The notes beneath the pieces were generated by a model. The model saw only the letters and a list, made by a program, of their open reading frames with translations. It made no database searches and was not told the DNA's origin. 64,000 nt of DNA from Pyrenula massariospora. Taxonomy: Eukaryota; Ascomycota; Eurotiomycetes; Pyrenulales; Pyrenulaceae. The stretch is from contig JAGFMI010000009.1 in NCBI GenBank assembly GCA_021030905.1, forward strand, positions 1,302,001 to 1,366,000. Direction: 5' to 3'. The translations under genes and the position numbers were made by a program. This document shows, in pieces, positions 1-12,405 of this stretch (within the stretch, counting starts at the first letter, position 1; each line of letters starts with the position of its first letter).

Positions 1-2603
1 CGCCGAGGAGGAAGTGAATAGGGTAGGAAAATGAAGCTGTAGTATATACTACGTAAGTGTTATTGAACCACAGGCTGGAAGGTTAGGTGGCTTTGCAACG
101 TCTCTTGCAGCCGGCGGGCCGGGATGCCGATAGGGACTTGAGGGCAGGCAGGACTTGATATTAGCTCCTTGCGCCGTCAATCAAGCAGGATCAACGAGGT
201 TGGAGACCGGCAAACAAAGATGAACATACATTCATACCACGACATCGCCTGAGATTCGTTCATTCATCAATTTCCACGATACCACTCCTACTCTCGTGCC
301 AGTCGGGAAGACCTAACCTCCAGCAACTCGGATGCAAGATTAGAAGTGGAACGTCAGGTGCTGCCTAATCGGGTAAGTCCCGGTTAATATATTACTACAA
401 ATCAGAATGCAGCATATCGGGGAGTCCCCGACGCGCGCTGTCAGGGGCAGTCTAATGTTCTAAGACTCCTGGTCCTTCTGTAGCCGGCTCAGACCGAGGT
501 TAGCTGTAACAGGTCTTCCTACGCGCTGTGGTCACGGGTCGGTGTCTCTTTCGTGGCTGAAGGGCCGAAGAGGGGAAAATATTGATGAAGGATAGGAACG
601 AGGAGACTCACCGAGGAGATAATTCGTAGCAGGCTGACCTCTGACCACTTAGCATTAATGTGGTTTAATGAGGCGAGATAGATGCAGGCGTAGTATTCAG
701 CCGAAAAGAGAAGCAGGAGGTATTGTTTGTCTGCTTTCACGTGATGTCGGTCTTTCCTTCTTTGGTCCTTGAAGATTTGAGCAGGCTGTCATGAATCGAG
801 AGGCTCAATTAGGCTATACATATCGACCAGGAATATATTGGTGTCGATCCAGGAACAAGTTTCAAGCAACGGCGATCGTACACTATAGATATCCGGTATC
901 CACAATGTGGTGGCCGACCCTCGGTCTGCAGCCAGACCAATTCAAGTCATCTGACGCCTCTATATGCTCCTCTCCGGAGGCTCCGGACCGACAGGGAAAG
1001 CAGCGGAGCAGGTGTTTATGCAGGGTCCTCTTTCACACTGGTGCGGACTCGGCCCAGTCCGTTGATATCCGGGGTTGTTGCTCAGCGAGACCGGTCCGCG
1101 CCTGGGCAGCACATCGTTGTGAATACAGGATACATGCCACATAAGACTTGATTGCAGATGAACCAGGGCCAAACGCAAAGTCTTGACCGTGCTCTGGCTA
1201 AGCGAGAGCGGGAGATGGTTCCTTCTCGACTAACTCCACACTCATGGCAAGGAAGAAGCACAAAGAGACTTTAGGATCCAGCTGCCTCTTTTGATTCGGA
1301 TGATAGATGAGGACCCTAGCTATTTCAAATTTCGGTGATGCGCACTAGATCCTGGTTTCGACCAAGAAACCGGTCTGAAAATCTCCAAAAGCAACAAAAT
1401 AGTCCTTCTTGAGGCTTGGGTGTGTCTTGACTGGAAGGCGAAGGATTAGGACTGGGGAGATAGCGTATTTGGTATCGTAACTAGATGATGAATGTTTGCT
1501 CGTCTAGGCGCTGTTGGACTGACATAGTTGTGGAGGCTGCGTTTGCTTTTTTGGGACCGGCAAGACGAAGCAGCAAAGTACCGTACTGAATCGTACGATA
1601 GCCGGTCAATCAATCATAATGCTTCGATGCATGTGAGGCTGGAGCAAACGAAATCCGCAGCCCGCAGTTAACAGAGCTCCTGCTTCCATGACTGCGCTCT
1701 TCGGTTCATCAGGAACGTTATCATTTCCCGATAGGCATGGAGCACCATGAATGAATATCCCAAGTATCACCGAGTATTGTCAAAATCCAGAGGATCATGG
1801 TATGTTGGATATCGTTGCTACCAACGTATGGTCTTAGGTCCTTTCGGCATATTTTGACTCTATGGCCTGCATTGATCCAAGTCAACTCGGCTCCAGGGCG
1901 GTAGACAAGTAAAGTTGACCTTTACCGGTGTGCAATTTCACCTCTTCGCAACTAACCTAATCTCTGCCTGTATGCCAGCTTTATGATCAACCTTCAGTCT
2001 CTTCCGCCCAGCTGGCACATGGCACTCTAACATCAATGGAACAAATTGAATGACCTTTGAAACATATGTTGTACCTGCAGCACAAATGTATAACAAATAC
2101 TGAGACGGAACATAATGATCACTGAGCATGTGTAAATATTCATCAACTGCTTGAATTGATGGTAAACAAGCGGGTAATGAGTTGATAGCCAATCTTTCGA
2201 CCTCATCTTGAACAACAGCTGTCAAGATGGGCTCAAGGCAAGCTAGCCAGGGGAATGTGTAGATGTTCAGATGCATGAAAAAGAAACACAACATAACCTC
2301 AATCGAGAATTTAACATGACAGATCATTCCCAATTAGATTCCTCGGGTTGAAGCTGGCGAAAGCCGTCGAGAAGACTGATAGTTGCAACACATACAATAC
2401 CAAAGGCAATAAAGGAGAATAGATTGTCACTTGCTAGGCGACGGGCATAGCCTTCAAATTCTCAATTGTCACCAAAAGGACAGCTAAACATCCATATTTG
2501 CAAACATTGACACAGATGCAATAAATGCAAGCAGGCACAACCCTTATCCAGGCTAAACATTTTGTGAGAATGCCCTAACGCCAAGGATGATGCTTTTAAA
2601 CAT
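1..2603. other. Left-edge stretch without a supported gene
   Basis: Nothing recognisable was found on either strand. The longest open frame is 1938-2333 on the minus strand (131 codons). It has no family motif and no clear splice partner, so I do not call it. The stretch contains the downstream flank of the mitochondrial carrier, which ends at 2604. No base-composition extreme or repeat was seen. Confidence 0.5.
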
Positions 2604-3919
2604 TCAGACAGGAGTCTTCTTTTTTGTGGTCCCATCGGAGAACTTCTTATTGTTGATCATTACCTTAACGTACTCGAAGATGAGCATCTGAACACAGTTC
2701 TGAATAGAGGAGCGGATCAGCATCATCTCTATACCCTTAAAAGTGCTAGAGTGCGCAGCTGAGTTGACGCAGACTTTGGCAGCTTGACTAGTATCACCGA
2801 GTAACCTGCTCTGCACTCGAGTTTTCATGGTGTCCAAAGGGTAAGTCTTCGTTCCTGTTAGCTTGATCTGAGATTTTCTGACTAGTGCGAGTTGCTACAT
2901 ACCACTAGCCATGAAGTCGTTCCGCAAATTGCACCGGCAACGCCGATTGCGGTCATAGTATTTGACTTGTCTACTCCTTGACGAGATCTGAGAAATTGCT
3001 TAGTGGCCTCGTAGACGCAGAAATAAAGCCCCGTTCCAAGAACGTCTCGAGCAGCGTGCAGTTGAAACCCTGCATATAAGCCCATGAAGCCGTGCTTCCT
3101 CAAGATCAGTCTGATCGCTCCTAAAGCATTGACTTTGCCCACGTTCTTCGGCGAAGCGATGTTGGCGGTGGAGGGCTCAGAAGATTTGAATGGAGACCCT
3201 GACATGAGAACTGAGGTCTGGGCGGCATTCTTGGCGACTTCGAATGGACCTGACAGAAGCATCAGCCTGGCTTGAGAGGGAAACACCTGTAAAAGACCGT
3301 ACAGGAAACCAAGGAATTTCCAAACCCTGCAGCCATACCAGCAAGACCGAAGCAGGTACACGTGGCTAGTGTTGGGTAGGTTCCAGGTACGTTGACATCA
3401 ATAAGAGGCGATTGACCAGTACGTTTCTCGATCACATCATTCAGAGCGTACTTAGTTTTTTGATATACCGAGAATGTGACCAGACGACTACACGTCAGGT
3501 TGAAAAGTGGAGTTATAGAGCCTATGTCGTTGTCAGATTAGAAAGTGTCAGATACCCATTCGTCTGCTCACCTGACCAAAACCCTCGATATCCTTCTTGA
3601 GAGTAAGTATGCTTAACGCAGTCAAGCGCGTTTACAAAGTGACGACTAAAAATTGTCAGCTTCATTTCATTTGATTGTTTGAGGGCTACTCACGACTGCA
3701 TACGGGTCTTGATGTTCTCGAAAGGAGACTGCATGGCGTAAGCCTTAATATACCCTAACAAGGAATTGTAAAAGATAACGAAGAACGTCATATTGACCCA
3801 TTGACACATACCCCAGCAAAGATAGAGACGACTGATGCAGGAATAGTTGCAAATTGTGTCCGATATTGCTTGAGGATGGCCGTCCTTTTGTCTTCGTCCA
3901 AGGGAGTCAAGGTAGCCAT
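2604..3919 (-). CDS. Mitochondrial carrier family (SLC25) protein
   Basis: Inner-membrane solute carrier. It was read as six exons: 3919-3812, 3743-3694, 3645-3572, 3521-3303, 3249-2903 and 2846-2604. They sum to 347 codons, giving 346 aa. The splicing restores the three carrier signatures: PFENIKTRMQ (about residue 42), CPFEVAKNAAQ (about 150) and YPLDTMKTRVQ (about 268). Each is followed by the usual loop and second helix, for example EGYRGFWSG and HGFMGLYAGFQLHAARD. This is the typical tripartite architecture of about 300 aa plus loops. The start was chosen at MATLTPLDEDKR because in-frame upstream sequence gives nothing carrier-like. The substrate cannot be deduced. The second signature (PFEVAKNAAQ) resembles the citrate-like yeast YFR045W/Mrx20 group, but that assignment is inference. 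It is transcribed divergently from the thiolase gene across about 1.5 kb. Confidence 0.88.
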
Positions 3920-5392
3920 CGCTTCGAGTGGGTGGATGAATGGCCGAGGAAACAGCCCGCTGCTTTGCAAGAAGTACTAATTCGCGTTTGCGATGTCGAT
4001 AGATTTTGTGAAATTGATTCACGAGCATGGCTCATCAAGTGGCTTTGTGGTCTCAGCACTGTGGGCTGCGGAACCCGATGGAACGCGAAGCGGTCTCTCT
4101 TGGATAGAGCAGACCTCTAAGCGCTCCACACCTCCCCATCTGAGGATTTGATCTCCTCCTAACGCTGCCTCTGCAGACTAGCACCGATAATGTTGCAAAT
4201 GAGAGGACTTCTGGCCGGCACCGAAGCGTTCTCCTCTCCAAGTAGAATGCGCTCCAAGATGGTTTGATTGCTCAGAAATATCTTTCTCACGAGTATCAAG
4301 TGCTATTTCTCTCAAGATGTGTCCTCAGCTGTCCGTTCGAGAGAGGACGTGCAGTGATCGGACAATGTTCTGTCTCAATGCGGGGAACGGAGGGCAGGGT
4401 CGGTGAAGCGAGCGGGAGACCTTTTAGAGCATCGAGGAGGGAATCCCGGGTGAAGAGGTGAGCGAGTCTTCGCACGACAGGTTCAAACGCTCAATACAGG
4501 CATTTTGAGAAAGGCATGAGGAATTGGAGAGTGCTCTGAGGATAGGAGCAGCAGAGATGTGAGTTGTGCTGCGAACAAGCACTCGAGTAGCTCAAGGTGG
4601 GGCAGGCGCTAGTCCGGATGCATTGACGTCAAGGTCTGTGTGCAAGTGAAGACGATGAAAAGGTACTTCTTCGAGAAGAACCAGGAGCGATAATACGCCG
4701 GTCATAGGAGCTCTCATAGATCAAGCGGTGGGAGGCGTTTTCAGGCTGCGTAGTTCACAATGTTGTGCAACAGCTCCTCTCGATCTGGCAAGGCGTATCA
4801 AAGCCAGGGGAAAGCACGTGCAGACTTTCTTCATCGAGACCAGCTCTATCAAGAGCTAATCCCTTACTGTCGATAGCCATCTTGCAGACTAAGTACATGC
4901 ATTGCAAGACATGAGGCGCTCTGAATCACACCCTGTTCCAATGTTGAAGGTCTTGATGAAAGCTGCGCTTTCGTCTGCTGATTTGGCAACCGTGGCCCTC
5001 ACAGCACCCTTTGGCTGCAATACCAAGTGTTGTTGTTCCAAGAGGTATGATGGGCTTAAAAAAAGGCAATTGGTCCGGAGGTCTCACAGGGCGTTCAGCA
5101 AAAGGTGCGGTGGCTTACAGTAACTGGATAGCGGGTTGCCTCGGCATGTGCAGCCCCCGCATGTTCTTCGGATGAAGAGAAACTCTCCGCGGCCAACAAC
5201 TTGTTGAATTTATGATGGAGATATCATTACCATCCACACGATAGCTCCATTTCATCACTTGCTCAATTCAAGCTATCGTGGCTGACGTTTATATCGAGGG
5301 CATCTTCGGTAGTCTCCTTGTCTGTCAACTTTACTTTGAGAGGCTGTTGGAGAATCCCTCCTTAGCTTCTTGATTGACCACAGCTATCCAGC
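3920..5392. other. Divergent intergenic region, carrier / thiolase
   Basis: About 1.47 kb between two divergent starts. Only short overlapping ORFs occur on both strands, none recognisable. It presumably carries both promoters; no specific site was identified. Confidence 0.5.
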
Positions 5393-6882
5393 ATGGGCAA
5401 GAAAACGGCGGCCCCAGCCTATGTGCTGGGAGTCGGGATGACAAAATTTATCAAACCTCGCGGCAAGGTAAGAAATGCAATTACCTCTGATCATGTATAA
5501 AATGGCATTGTGTTGATAGACCTCTTAACTAGGTTGATTATACAGAGCTAGGTACGGTGTAAGAACTGGCGTCTGCTCCGGCTGCTTAACATCTCTCAGG
5601 TTTCGAGGCCGGAATAAAGGCGATGCTTGACGCAAAGATCAACTATGATGAAGTCGACCAAGGAGTGGCTTGCTACTGCTACGGAGACAGCACCTGCGGT
5701 CAGCGCGTTTTCTACCAATTTGGAATGACGCAGATTCCCATCTACAACGTGAACAACAACTGCTCCACGGGATCCACAGGATTGAACATGGCTCGGACTA
5801 TGATCTCGTACGGGGCCGCTGACTGCGTGCTCGTAGTTGGATTCGAGAAAATGAATCCAGGAAGTCTTTCGGCCTATTTCAACGATCGGGCTAATCCGAC
5901 GGGCACGAGTGGGCAGATGATGGTGGAAACAAGAGGGATCACAAATGCCCCGGGGGCTGCGCAGATGTTTGGAAATGCGGGGAGAGAATACATGGAAAAG
6001 TTTGGGGCAAAGGCAGAGGATTTTGCAGAGATTGCGCGAGTTAACCATGAACATTCGAAAAGGAACCCCTACTCGCAGTTCACGGATGAGTATTCTCTCG
6101 AGCAGATTTTGAAAGCCCCGATGATTCACGAACCTCTGACGAAGCTCCAATGCTGTCCAACCTCCGATGGCGGTGCAGCAGCTGTCATCGTCTCTCAGGC
6201 ATTTCTGGACGCGCGGCCTGAATTGAAGGAGCAAGCGATCCTGATTGCAGGACAGTGTCTCGCAACAGACGCGCCCTCTCTCTTCGACCGCAGCTCGATC
6301 GATTTGATGGGATTTGACATGACAAAGCATGCCGCGGTGACTGCCATGGCTGAGGCAGGTGTGCGACCCGAGGAAGTCAAAATATGCGAACTCCACGATT
6401 GCTTCTCGGCGAACGAGATGATCACTATCGACGCTCTTGGACTGTGTGACCACGGAAAAGCCCACGAGATGGTCAGAGCAGGCGACATCACCTATGGGGG
6501 TAAAATGGTGATCAACCCTTCAGGCGGCCTGATATCTAAAGGTCACCCGCTGGGTGCGACTGGAATCGCCCAGTGCGCGGAGCTAGTTTGGCACCTTCGA
6601 GGCTGGGCAAACAATCGTCTAGTGAAGGGCACAACTGTTGCTCTGCAGCACAACCTAGGTCTAGGAGGGGCTGCGGTCGTCACTGTTTACAAGCGAGCCG
6701 ACGGACGAGACGTGGAGCCCGTAGCTTCAGACATTGTTGCATCAAAAAGCGGTCTCGGATATAATCCAGCGGTAGAAGCGAAAGGTTTCACCGCGAGTCA
6801 GGTCAACATTGCTCGGAGTCAGAAGCACAGGAGCGCGTGGGCATTGCAAGATACGCAGGAAAAGGTGCAAGCCCGATTCTAG
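5393..6882 (+). CDS. SCP-x type thiolase (lipid-transfer thiolase family)
   Basis: Thiolase-fold enzyme related to the thiolase half of sterol carrier protein x, which acts on 3-oxoacyl-CoA in peroxisomes. There are three exons, 5393-5467, 5533-5551 and 5600-6882, separated by GT-AG introns of 65 and 48 bp. They total 458 aa exactly in frame. Visible motifs are the N-terminal VLGVGMTKF strand, the nucleophile Cys in NNNCSTGSTGL (about residue 86), the HDCFSANEM segment, and GGLISKGHPLGATG near residue 310 with the conserved His-Pro-Leu-Gly. No SCP2 lipid-transfer domain follows; the protein stops about 100 residues after the last thiolase motif. The C-terminus is ARF, not a canonical PTS1, so peroxisomal location is inferred only from family. 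The next gene is a convergent CCDC25-like gene 0.6 kb downstream. Confidence 0.9.
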
Positions 6883-7468
6883 TGAACTCAAGCAATGTGT
6901 TTAATGTAGTCAATACAAGTGCGCCGATCGATGTTTCCTGTCCCATCTTCATGTAACTGATTTTCCAATATCTGCTTGCTCAGATTGGTCGTTCTCGCGA
7001 ATCACTCCAAAGCGGAATTTCTCCGAAGTAAAATAGTGATGATGCCATTCTCTGTCCTCAAGGCAATGCTGTACATGGAATGATCATCGACCGTACCCCT
7101 CCTTGATGGGTACTTCTCGGATAGGACCAGTATTCGTAAAGAAAATATCTCGCTGTAGATCGGAATTACTCCCTCATTGCTGTGGCAGATTCCAATGTTC
7201 GATCTACAAGAGAAGTCTCGCGTAGGCTGATCGGAGAGCTTACAATTACATCCCATGCATAGCTGCGGAGGACAAGCATCTAGACCGACCTGGCCTGGAC
7301 AAGTCTATTTGTGGCCAACCTTCTCATTTGTCTGATGTACGGTACTGCTCTTGCATATTCGGGAATGTCTTTAAAGGCAGGTGTACCAGAGATCGGCAGG
7401 CGCGGTAGATCTGAGACCCTGGCACGACCCGCAGCCGCAGATCGTTGACATCTTCTAGACTCTTTCGC
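6883..7468. other. Convergent 3' region, thiolase / CCDC25-like
   Basis: 586 bp between two convergent stop codons. A minus-strand ORF at 7002-7256 has no recognisable features. I see nothing else. Confidence 0.5.
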
Positions 7469-8321
7469 TCACATGAAATCGTCAAGAAAATCAGCGTCTC
7501 TGTCCTGGTTGCTGCTTTTGGCGACCTCGTCCTCGTCCATCATATGGTCGTAAGCATGCTCTTTCTGATACCGAAGTTGTTCTCTCTCTTGCTTCTCCCG
7601 TCGTTCTTCTGCCTTTCGTTCTTCCCGAAGTCGTCTCTCAGCCTGTCTCTTTTCCCGCAGATTCTCGTCCCTCTCAGCACGCAGATCGGGATATTTTTCC
7701 AGTTTTGTCTTGTTCAGACGATTCACGATCGGGTTCAAGCGGGCCGATACATGCACCTTCTTGGTCAATTTTGGGTCACAAAAGGACACCTGGCCAGTGG
7801 CCATGCTGGCTTTTTTCAATAGATTTGACCATGGCGTGTAGATGACAGTGACGTTATCCTTCTTATTGCCTAGATCCTGTTAGCTATATGACACTTTGAA
7901 CATCTCCCGAGATTTGCCGAACCCTCAATTGAATTTGCCTTGGTTAGCTGTGCACAATCTTCAAGCAGATCCTTTGGTATGGATTCCCACGAATCGCCCT
8001 TCTGAAGGCGCAAATACACATGGGCGCTTGATAGGTTGTCGACGTGGAACTATTCACTGGTGTCAATGTCGCCGTCTCAGTCTCGGAGTTTCAAGGAGCA
8101 GACCCTAGCATCAAATTAGCGTCATAGTGGGTCCCGTGAGAAAAACGGGAGCAGACCAGACGTCTTCCTCCCAGCCGAATTTGATCAAGTCCTCATCTAT
8201 TCAGAGCCGTGTCAGTCTAAAATGGATGAGCAGAATGATGAGACTTGCTCTCAACCTTGTCCTTGCCCATATACAGGAACGCGGCCGGGGAGACGGTGTT
8301 GGAGGTGAAGTAGAAGACCAT
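7469..8321 (-). CDS. CCDC25-like protein (NFACT-R/DUF814 domain plus coiled coil)
   Basis: Homologue of coiled-coil domain-containing protein 25. It starts at 8321 with MVFYFTSN, identical in pattern to the animal protein. Conserved blocks follow in order on the minus strand: MGKDK (exon 1, ends near 8256), [63 protein letters not shown], then [18 protein letters not shown]. The tail is a charged Arg/Glu coiled coil ending in DADFLDDFM, matching the acidic FM end seen in the family. The last two junctions are clear: SIEG is joined to NKKDN by an intron ending near 7875, and the final exon runs to 7469. The two 5' introns have no junction that also keeps all family residues, so the exact N-terminal half is uncertain. 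The molecular role in fungi is not established. About 210 aa. Confidence 0.8.
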
Positions 8322-11300
8322 CACGCTGAGCGAGAAGGCTGTCTCAAGGCTGGGTCAGACGATCGCACACAGATTAACTAGATCGCAGCAGCCAGAGCTA
8401 GGAAGTTTTGAGTTTGACGGGATGTAGTTTGACGTTTCTGACGTGGCGACGTAGGATGACTTTCGCTGACCGCTCAAAGGAAGGTGTCGTGCAGGGTCGG
8501 ATACAGACAACGTAGAATTGCCGAGGCACAGCCGATAGGAAGAGTGGGTCCGTTCAATCATATGGGATTGAACTTTCGGGGCCTACAGAATGCTCGCCGT
8601 TTCGAACAGGAACGTCACTATAAGTAGGCTGCCAAAGTGCTCGTCGTTGTCGTCGGAGCTCTGGGTGCGTAAGGTCTGACGGGCGCGGTGCCGCGGAAAT
8701 GGCCGAGAGTTCTTGGCAGCTCGGCCTTAGAGTTTCCCACCCCCCGGACCGTCAAACTCTAACCTTAATTTTGACTTTGCAACACGATGGGCGACAGGAT
8801 GCCTTTTGGGAAGCTTTGCAGATGGGCAAAATGGCCAATTGATACACGTGGCCCAAACCTGGACGCTCCCGTCAAGGGCACGGCACTTGAAACCCTCACG
8901 CACGGCAGGGGTCCATTGACTTTGCGGCGTGGAGTCCCATCCTTTCCATCGCATTGAGAATCTAAGATGCCTCAAAAACCGCCCCGGAGCAGGCGCGGGG
9001 TCACAAGGCGGGTTGGGTGCAGGTCGCCTGAAATAGGAGGAGCGAGGGGAGAGAGAAAGCTGTGTATTGAGCAGCGACATGTGGAGGATAGCCTCGGAAC
9101 GGGGTTTTACCAGGACAGCATAATGTGAAAGCACAATGCGGATAGACCCTTGGCCCGCGACCATTTTAGGCGCAACGTACTATAAGTTGCAAGTTCCTGA
9201 GAGCGCCAGAGGTGATGATACAGCAGTGCCTCCGTCTGAAATACCGCGCTCGTCGAACGGGATCTCACCGGCATAGATTGACCTCTTACTTTAATAGTCT
9301 AACCGTCGAAATTGGCCTTGAGCAGTTCACAAAAGCGCACGATCTCTCTCACCCTCTCTTCGCGCTAAAGATCGAAGTTGGGCGGCAAGCTCGTCATCCG
9401 GATCAGAATACGAAAGAGCGAGTTGCCATCCTATTCTGGCCACTTGCATAAGGGACTGTCGCCTCGCACGCTTCATCACGGGTATTACGGCATCTTTAGT
9501 TCTTGTCGTCGCAGACGATGTTTTGTGCTCTGGACGGCGCGTTCCTCGAGCTTTTGGGATGCCGTAAATTCTGACGTTTTCCGCCCTGGGCATGCTTTAT
9601 TCGTCCGCGTCGGTAGTTCAGATAAGGCTCGGCAACGAAGTCTCGTCGAATCAAACAGAACCGTGTCTGCATCCCACACAGCGAGGTATGCACGTTGCCG
9701 CTGCGAGCTCTCCGATGAAACAGAAGGCATGTAGATATGCAGTGTGTAGAATCTGGAGAGTAATGTCTCAATCTGGCACCGCGCATGGCAAGGTTTGATG
9801 GCGCATTGCGGGAAACCATCTAAGCGAGAGCCGAAAGGCCAACCCACCAACTCGGCAGATTGCAAGGCCGAAGCCTGTCGAGAAAAAGTCGACCAGCTCG
9901 AGGGCAGTATGACTCGCCTGCAACACGGAGAGGCAGACAGAGTTGCAGCCGGCGCCAAAAAGGAACGAGGGCAGCCACGTGTGTGGACAGACGGACGCTG
10001 CTTCAGGACACTCATCCGAAGAGACGGCGTCGAGTAGCGCCACCTTCGTCCTCCCCATCGTCTCCATTGGCCACGCGACCGCTCGGAAGACTAGCAAGCG
10101 TTTGTCTCATCCCCTCGCTCCTCGTCAGCATGGGCAGCCCTGATCGATCCCATGGCCCAAGCTCATTAAATTAACCAGCCCAACTAGTGGGGAGTGGGAG
10201 GGACTGATCCCTTCCTTCGTGATCATCGCTTGCGGCTTGCCTCACATCGACCTGTTAATTTCCCAGTCCCCGACGATGCGCCAATGTTCATGTGCTCATC
10301 TGCCATGTCAACCAGAGGTGAAGAGCCTGATGCACCCGTTCAGGCGGGGATGCTCCGACATGATGCACCCATTCAGACCCCAGCAAAGCTCTCCGCGACG
10401 AAGCCACATCTCGTGGACAAACTGAGCCGCGGAGGGAGCAGCAATTGGGTTCCGAAACCCCTTTGTAGCATCACTGTGGTTAAGATTCTACCACTAAATG
10501 GCCGTCCGGCTCAGTCTCCGGGCAAACTCAAAACCCTAATGGTCTCTTACAACCCCTTGTCCGCTTGGTCCACGGTGCTGGATTTCCCTGAAGGGTTCCG
10601 TCCTGACTCTCTGTGCCGTCTTACGGTACGCGCTGGTTCTCCGGTATCACCCACCTCGACGAACGCCACCACACGTGGGAGAGGGTCGCGGGTGGACCTT
10701 TTAACGCAAGGTTCGGCAACAGGCTCTGCAACGTCATGCTGGCAACCCCTTCTTCTCTCCCCCAGTCATCGGATCGATGGATCATTCTAGAGGCCTTGAG
10801 CCTCACGGGAGGGTCCTCAAAAGCAGGTTCACCGCTAAGGTGGGCAACCCTAGAAGAATCTCAAGACACATCCCAGTCAACCACCGGCCAGCGACATTGA
10901 GCGCATTCGGTCAGGTCGATCTTCGGGTAATAGCACTAACCCTCGCCCATAATAGTGACTATGACGCAGAGGGTCCACGAGGGGCTAGAACCCAACGTAC
11001 CTAGTCAGGCGGGATTTGGCTGCTAAACGCTTTGGCTCGTGAGCTATCTGAGCAAAATCGGGTATCAGTCCTTCCAAAGGAGGCGATCTCTTGGGTAACA
11101 GACAGACACACGGTGAAAGTATCACACGTTGCCTCTGTCTGCAACTCAATTGTTACCATTTTGGTAAAATAACATCGAAAATGTGTCTTTCTCTACAGCG
11201 CACGCAATTCCTTGCCGAAAGAGGGTCTTGCATTGCTTGGGCATCGTCATCCAAATGCTCTTCGTTCAATGGTCAATCACTTATTCTAGATCCTCCCAAG

Positions 11301-12405
11301 CGCCGTTGAGCGGCATTCAGAATGGGTATCTTCTGGCTAAAGCTGCGTTTCGTAGTTCAGCCTACTGCGACGATCCTGTGGGATGATATGCACGGTGTAG
11401 ATCAACGCCGCCGGATCATTCTTCGTGATAGGCGTGAATGTCAAGACTCGATTGACATGCGCACGGCTTGCTTATACGGGCTCCAAATTCTTCAGACGAG
11501 GCGGCAGAAAGCCTTGTTGTTGGGCTCACGTTTGAAACGGGAGAAGCTTCCATCGAAACAACCCTGGAACTCTGTTCTCTCTTGGTTCAGATACCCCTGT
11601 CTCGAATTGGAAGTAGTCTTTTTTGGCTTCCGAAAGCTTAACCCTATCCCATCAACGACAGCGTTTGGTATGGAGCGACGGTTGCACGCTACGCTGCCGT
11701 CGTCTGCGTCTGACAGCTGGCCCGAAGCTTTGGCTCCACTGTGAGATTGTGAGTGGGCTTTCCCAAAAAAGGTTCTATTCTCAAACTGCCCGTCCGCTCT
11801 CCTGGGACCTCTGAGTAAAGTTCACGCCTTCCAGGGGATGCCATGTTCGCATGCCACGATCCCAAATCTTCGGGAATTGCACAAAGTTGAAAAAGTCTCT
11901 TTGAATCTTGAGGGTCGAGATACTTAAGCCGGCGTGATGGAACAAGATTCGTTCCCGAATTTTGCGTTTGTTACCACTGCATTGTCTGCCGTCCCCTATG
12001 AGAATTACCTCCCTAGCTTACGCAACCAATTGCACTACTACCTGGCACGCCAGCATGGACCTTGAATCTCATGTCAATCTTTAGTGAGACCCGATTAATC
12101 CCTGATAACCAAAAAGGTCACTCACCCGAACTAAGCGCTCGTGAGGCTGCCAATTTCAACCCCCGACCTACCAATGGAAAATCATCAGCATCATATCCCA
12201 GTGAGTTGGCGATTCATTGTCATGGCTTCCACGTGCTGTGTCTCTGTCTTTACCTAGTATAAACTCTATCTGTTTCTCTCGTCTGAAAGTTACTAGGTTG
12301 GCTTGAAGACATCTTTCTGCTTTGCTAGCTTTCTTGCCTTGTCACTGCCAAGTCTATACCGCACCTTCTGTTTCGCCGATACCCTCCCTCTTCAGCTTCC
12401 CGCCC
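8322..12405. other. Gene-poor stretch with overlapping unrecognised ORFs
   Basis: About 4 kb without a recognisable gene. Several mutually overlapping frames of 60-200 codons lie here, mainly on the plus strand from 9200 to 11800. None shows a domain, convincing splicing or low-complexity pattern of a known protein. A short coherent ORF at 11937-12065 (42 codons, MEQDSFPNFAF start, ending ARQHGP) is listed separately. No transposon hallmark such as an integrase, transposase or terminal repeat was seen. Confidence 0.4.
11937..12065 (+). CDS. Possible 42-residue small ORF
   Basis: An ATG-initiated frame encodes 42 residues beginning MEQDSFPNF and ending LARQHGP. It lies 340 bp upstream of the small protein at 12406. 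The composition is protein-like (YENYLPSLRNQLHYYLARQ could be helical), but no family is recognised and length alone does not support it. It could equally be leader sequence of the downstream gene. Confidence 0.15.
   Translation: MEQDSFPNFAFVTTALSAVPYENYLPSLRNQLHYYLARQHGP

Noticed and set aside
5596-6465. 289-codon minus-strand ORF across the thiolase gene
   Set aside because: Antisense shadow of a confidently identified coding exon; no motif of its own.
7445-7822. Plus-strand ORF rich in Leu/Ser/Phe opposite the CCDC25-like coiled coil
   Set aside because: It is the complement of the Glu/Arg-rich coiled coil; hydrophobicity is a by-product of the antisense codons.
9485-10015. 176-codon minus-strand ORF in the gene-poor block
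   Set aside because: Overlaps several other open frames of similar length on both strands; composition Ser/Arg/Cys-rich without domain.
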